A stretch of 64,000 bases of DNA from contig NZ_JANIAC010000001.1 of NCBI RefSeq assembly GCF_024723255.1, positions 263,548 through 327,547 of the forward strand, given 5' to 3'. A model generated the notes under the pieces. The model saw nothing but the letters and a program-made list of their open reading frames with translations. It did no database searches and had not been told where the DNA came from. Source of the DNA: Aestuariibaculum sp. M13 (GTDB taxonomy: Bacteria; Bacteroidota; Bacteroidia; Flavobacteriales; Flavobacteriaceae). A program made the position numbers and the translations under genes. Positions 60,976 to 64,000 of this stretch are shown piece after piece. Every line of letters begins with the position of its first letter. The first letter of the stretch is position 1.

Positions 60976-61647
60976 ATGAAAATCCTTAAACACCAATTCT
61001 GGCATTTAGTTTTCTTAACCTTATCATTAGTTAGTGTTTATTGGTATATTGGCAAAACACCTGAAGTATTGGACGGAGCTTTTCTAAATCTTCCAACAGC
61101 TGTTTGGCTGGCAATAGCTATTATTTCTTCTATAGCACACCAAATCTACGTGTTAATTTGCTGGCGATTAGAACTACACCGTCAATCAATCTCCAAAAGT
61201 TTTGGACCAAAGGGTTTTAAATTTTATAAATTGGGTTTTGCCATACTTATTCTCTCAAGGGTAGTTACGATTATTATATTAGCATTTTCAAACAACCATA
61301 CCTTTAACATCAATACTATTTTACATTATACCCTAATCGCTGTATGTTTAATACCTTCAGCTTATCTTTTTTATTCCGTAAAAAAATATTTTGGAATGGA
61401 CAGAGCCTTTGGCATCGACCACTTTCAACCGGATACATATAAAGACAAACCTTTTATAAAAAGAGGTATTTTTAAATACACATCTAATGGCATGTATATT
61501 TATGGTTTTCTGGCTCTTTATTTGCCTGGTTTTTTACTTCAATCGAAAGCTGCAATTTTAGTCGCCGTTTTCAATCACACCTACATTTGGGTCCATTATT
61601 ATTTCACCGAATTACCTGATATAAAATATATTTACAGGAATAATTAA
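60976..61647 (+). CDS. Isoprenylcysteine/phospholipid methyltransferase-like membrane protein
   Basis: A 223-residue protein with about five membrane segments. The C-terminal block KKYFGMDRAFGIDHFQPDTY...FIKRGIFKYTSNGMYIYGFLALYLPGF matches the PEMT/ICMT-type layout, where a short SAM-binding segment (RGxFKYxxNxMY) precedes the last helices. The usual Pro of RHPxY is Gly here (SNGMY), so the catalytic state is uncertain. Substrate unknown. It follows the lipoprotein closely. Confidence 0.72.
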   Translation: MKILKHQFWHLVFLTLSLVSVYWYIGKTPEVLDGAFLNLPTAVWLAIAIISSIAHQIYVLICWRLELHRQSISKSFGPKGFKFYKLGFAILILSRVVTIIILAFSNNHTFNINTILHYTLIAVCLIPSAYLFYSVKKYFGMDRAFGIDHFQPDTYKDKPFIKRGIFKYTSNGMYIYGFLALYLPGFLLQSKAAILVAVFNHTYIWVHYYFTELPDIKYIYRNN

Positions 61648-61690
61648 AATAAACACATAATACCCCTTCTATTATTAAACCTACAATACC

Positions 61691-61966
61691 ATGTCCCTAA
61701 TTGTAAAACGTAAAAAACATCTTTTAACCAGAATTCCTCTTATTACTTTCTTAATCCTCTTTATTGGTTTCGCACCTGTAATTATTGGATTAGTTGGTGC
61801 TTATTTTTCTGAATTAACTACAGGAGAACCTTGCCATGAAGGCAATTGCGGTTGGATGGTACTACCTTGGTTAGGTATGATTACCATACCTATTGGCTTA
61901 TTATTATTTATTGTTTTCTTTGTGATTGTATTGGTTGACATAATATCCTTAAACAATAATAAATAA
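61691..61966 (+). CDS. Small membrane protein, unknown function
   Basis: 91 residues with two hydrophobic helices (PLITFLILFIGFAPVIIGLVGAYF and MITIPIGLLLFIVFFVIVLVDI) separated by a short loop with two cysteines (GEPCHEGNCGW), positioned for a periplasmic disulfide or metal site. Lys-rich N-terminus (KRKKHL). No family recognised. 43 bases after the methyltransferase-like gene. Confidence 0.65.
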   Translation: MSLIVKRKKHLLTRIPLITFLILFIGFAPVIIGLVGAYFSELTTGEPCHEGNCGWMVLPWLGMITIPIGLLLFIVFFVIVLVDIISLNNNK

Positions 61967-62101
61967 GTTATTAATTAAAAATCCATCAAATAACACTTTC
62001 ACTGCCCCAAAAGCTCTATCTGTCGAAGTTTATTGCTAGACCGGGCTCTCTTTTGTTAACTTGAACTCAAATAAATCCAAAACATATATTTTCTTTTCTT
62101 T

Positions 62102-63667
62102 ATGAAAATCATCACTTTATTTATCAGTCTACTTACATTTTTAAGTGTCATTCCATTTAAAGAATCACCTAAAAAATATAAACAACCGAATATCATTTAT
62201 GTTTTAGCTGACGATTTAGGCTATGGTGATCTTTCTGTCTATAACAAAAACAGCAAAATACAAACCCCACATCTCGACCAATTAGCAACCGATGGATTAA
62301 TGTTTACCGATGCTCATACTTCATCAGCCGTTTGTACGCCTACACGATATGGCATCATTACCGGCCGATATAACTGGCGTAGTAAATTAAAATCAGGAGT
62401 GCTTACCGGCAATTCAAAAGCTTTAATTTCACCTGACAGAACTACCGTTGCATCCATGCTTAAACAGCAAGGTTATCATACCGCTTTTATTGGTAAATGG
62501 CATTTAGGCTGGGACTGGAGTCTTAAAGATAAAAACGCACCTGAAAAAAAAGGTTGGAACCCAAAAGATTTCGATAATATCGATTTTTCTAAGCCGATAC
62601 AAAATGGCCCGAAAGAACTTGGTTTCGACTACTCCTATGGGCATAGCGGCTCTCTGGACATGGCACCATATGTGTATGTTGAAAATGGCATGCCTACTCA
62701 GGTTCCCGATACAGTTTCCGCAAGAGGTGGTAAATTTCATTGGTGGCGAAAAGGGCCAACCGCAAGAGACTTTATTCATGAAGATGTAACCCCTAATTTC
62801 TTTAGAAAGTCGTTTAAACATATTGAAAAGCAAGCAAAAACAGACCAACCGTTTTTCTTATATCTGGCACTACCATCGCCCCACACCCCTATTTTACCTA
62901 CCGAAGAATGGCAGGGTAAAAGTAATTTGAACCCTTACGGTGATTTTGTTATGATGGTTGATGATTATATGGGACAACTCATAAAAGCTATAAAAGACGC
63001 CGGCATTGAAGACAACACCCTGGTAATTTTTACAAGCGACAATGGTTGCTCTCCTGCAGCGGATATTAAAGGATTGGAAGAATTAGGTCATTATCCAAGT
63101 GACAAGTACCGTGGTCATAAAGCTGATATTTTTGAAGGCGGTCACCGTGTTCCTTTTATTGTTAAATGGCCGGATTATATTAAGAAAGGCATGGTATCTA
63201 ACGATATTATCTGTACTACCGATTTCATGGCTACTGCTGCCGATATTACAAACTACAAATTATCAGATAGCGAAGGTGAAGACAGCTACAGCATGTTGTC
63301 TCTATTTAAAAAACCAAATCCTAAAAAACCAACACGTGAAGCTACAGTCCATCATTCTATTAATGGAAGTTTTGCCATCAGACAAGGCGACTGGAAATTA
63401 ACGATGTGTCCAGGATCTGGAGGGTGGAGTTATCCTAAACCAGGCAATAAAGAAGTTATTGAAACCTTACCAAATGTTCAGCTATACAACCTAAAAACTG
63501 ACCCTGGAGAAACAACGAATTTAGAAGCCAAATATCCTGAAAAAGTTAAAGCGTTAAAAGCCCTGTTAATCAAGTATATTGAAGAAGGCAGAAGTACACC
63601 TGGAATACCACAAAACAATGATAAAATTGATTTTACTTGGAAACAAATCGATTTTGCAAACCAATAA
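62102..63667 (+). CDS. Type I sulfatase (arylsulfatase family)
   Basis: A 521-residue exported sulfatase (signal MKIITLFISLLTFLSVIPF). The formylglycine motif is present as SSAVCTPTRYGIITGRYNWR (C-x-P-x-R, Cys-type), with metal-binding VLADDLGYGDLS at the N-terminus, GKWHLGW, LPSPHTPI and FTSDNGC. It desulfates sulfate esters, probably of algal glycans or host mucins. No SusC/SusD pair, glycoside hydrolase or formylglycine-generating enzyme lies in the window, so it is a stand-alone sulfatase. The start is 135 bases after the previous gene, with no full promoter match. Confidence 0.95.
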   Translation: MKIITLFISLLTFLSVIPFKESPKKYKQPNIIYVLADDLGYGDLSVYNKNSKIQTPHLDQLATDGLMFTDAHTSSAVCTPTRYGIITGRYNWRSKLKSGVLTGNSKALISPDRTTVASMLKQQGYHTAFIGKWHLGWDWSLKDKNAPEKKGWNPKDFDNIDFSKPIQNGPKELGFDYSYGHSGSLDMAPYVYVENGMPTQVPDTVSARGGKFHWWRKGPTARDFIHEDVTPNFFRKSFKHIEKQAKTDQPFFLYLALPSPHTPILPTEEWQGKSNLNPYGDFVMMVDDYMGQLIKAIKDAGIEDNTLVIFTSDNGCSPAADIKGLEELGHYPSDKYRGHKADIFEGGHRVPFIVKWPDYIKKGMVSNDIICTTDFMATAADITNYKLSDSEGEDSYSMLSLFKKPNPKKPTREATVHHSINGSFAIRQGDWKLTMCPGSGGWSYPKPGNKEVIETLPNVQLYNLKTDPGETTNLEAKYPEKVKALKALLIKYIEEGRSTPGIPQNNDKIDFTWKQIDFANQ

Positions 63668-63704
63668 ACGTTTTCTTTTTTATGTATTAGAGCACATATT
63701 TGAA

Positions 63705-63980
63705 ATGAACAAAACCTACAAAGTCCTAAAATATTTTCTTTATACCATCAGTTTATTATTTACCATATACTCTATAATAACTGATGGTATTGGCGGTAGC
63801 CATACACCTCCTCTAGGGTTTGTAATCCCAGTACTAATCATTTTAACTTCCTTATTTTTTATAGTCATGGACTTTCTTTTCAGAAAAAGACTAAAAAACT
63901 ATCAATCGCATCTCAGTATAAACATTGCGGCCATTTCTATTAATTTGTTAATTATAGTTTCCATACTTGCTGTTGTTTAA
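63705..63980 (+). CDS. Small membrane protein, unknown function
   Basis: 91 residues from ATG 63705 (MNKTYKVLKYFLYTISLLF); the frame is open upstream but overlaps the sulfatase. Three hydrophobic stretches (YTISLLFTIYSII, VIPVLIILTSLFFIVMDFLF, NIAAISINLLIIVSILAVV) and a basic loop (RKRLKNY). No family recognised; it is 37 bases after the sulfatase stop and may be cotranscribed. The frame closes with TAA at 63978-63980, 20 bases before the window edge. Confidence 0.6.
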   Translation: MNKTYKVLKYFLYTISLLFTIYSIITDGIGGSHTPPLGFVIPVLIILTSLFFIVMDFLFRKRLKNYQSHLSINIAAISINLLIIVSILAVV

Positions 63981-64000
63981 TATTCAAAAGCACATACCAA

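Noticed and set aside
62504-62848. 114-residue frame opposite the sulfatase gene
   Set aside because: Antisense to conserved sulfatase motifs; not a gene.
1-64000. CRISPR array, insertion sequence, prophage, toxin-antitoxin or restriction system
   Set aside because: I looked for regular spaced repeats, transposase or integrase motifs, terminal inverted repeats and defence-gene domains on both strands and found none.

Overview
The window reads as a chromosomal segment of a marine-type Flavobacteriaceae (Bacteroidota) genome. The base composition is AT-rich and there are no clear Shine-Dalgarno sequences. Many start regions carry the Bacteroidota promoter -7 box TAnnTTTG, in six places with a TTG 19-20 bp upstream. 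The gene content is typical of the family: DUF3810, DUF349, DUF368 pair, SurA-like foldase operon next to MoxR, Mqo, imelysin and TonB receptors. I saw no insertion sequence, prophage, CRISPR array, rRNA or plasmid gene; nearly everything is vertically inherited housekeeping or envelope biology.

Layout. 0.1-2.4 kb (minus): proS, two identical tRNA-Glu genes, rpsT. 2.4-7.9 kb (plus): a low-complexity lipoprotein, a FadL-type porin, folE, cysS, two palindromic repeats, yidD. 8-10.8 kb: pepD (minus) diverges from a DUF3810 metalloprotease-like gene, with a structured RNA-like element between them. 10.8-15.1 kb: two exported amidohydrolase-family proteins. 15.2-27.1 kb (plus): TrmH-type methyltransferase, Ste24-like protease, OstA-like protein with an unusual C-terminal domain, class III aminotransferase, TPR protein, two tandem DUF368/PopT proteins, aroE, DUF349 protein. 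27.2-34.9 kb (minus): mqo, mazG, and two different aconitases. 35.1-40.6 kb (minus): a decayed acyltransferase fragment, then moxR and three peptidyl-prolyl isomerase-type envelope foldases from one strong promoter. 40.7-41.6 kb: a small conserved-looking protein facing a fatty acid hydroxylase.

41.8-56.4 kb (minus) is dominated by iron and outer-membrane transport. It holds a siderophore-type TonB receptor with a PepSY reductase-like partner, guaB, a large outer-membrane barrel, and a gene set DUF4856 lipoprotein - imelysin (M75) lipoprotein - vitamin-K-dependent-carboxylase-like HTTM protein - FecA-like TonB receptor. Two promoters in this region (for the 45.4 kb receptor and the 56.3 kb DUF4856 gene) share the same arrangement: a TTG-N19-TAnnTTTG promoter bracketed by two 19-bp near-palindromes of the form ATTTAGAyT...AAAT. 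I infer these to be Fur-type operators that place the two sets in one iron regulon. This is the best candidate for an under-described system, because the HTTM protein keeps the two residues equivalent to the essential His160 and Lys218 of human gamma-glutamyl carboxylase.

56.5-59.9 kb: HMG-CoA lyase and pyrD (minus), pepT (plus). 60-64 kb (plus): a less conserved stretch with a lipoprotein, an isoprenylcysteine-methyltransferase-like membrane protein, two small membrane proteins and a solitary type I sulfatase. The only gene-free stretch over 300 bases is 34886-35411, which holds the acnB leader and promoter and the acyltransferase remnant.
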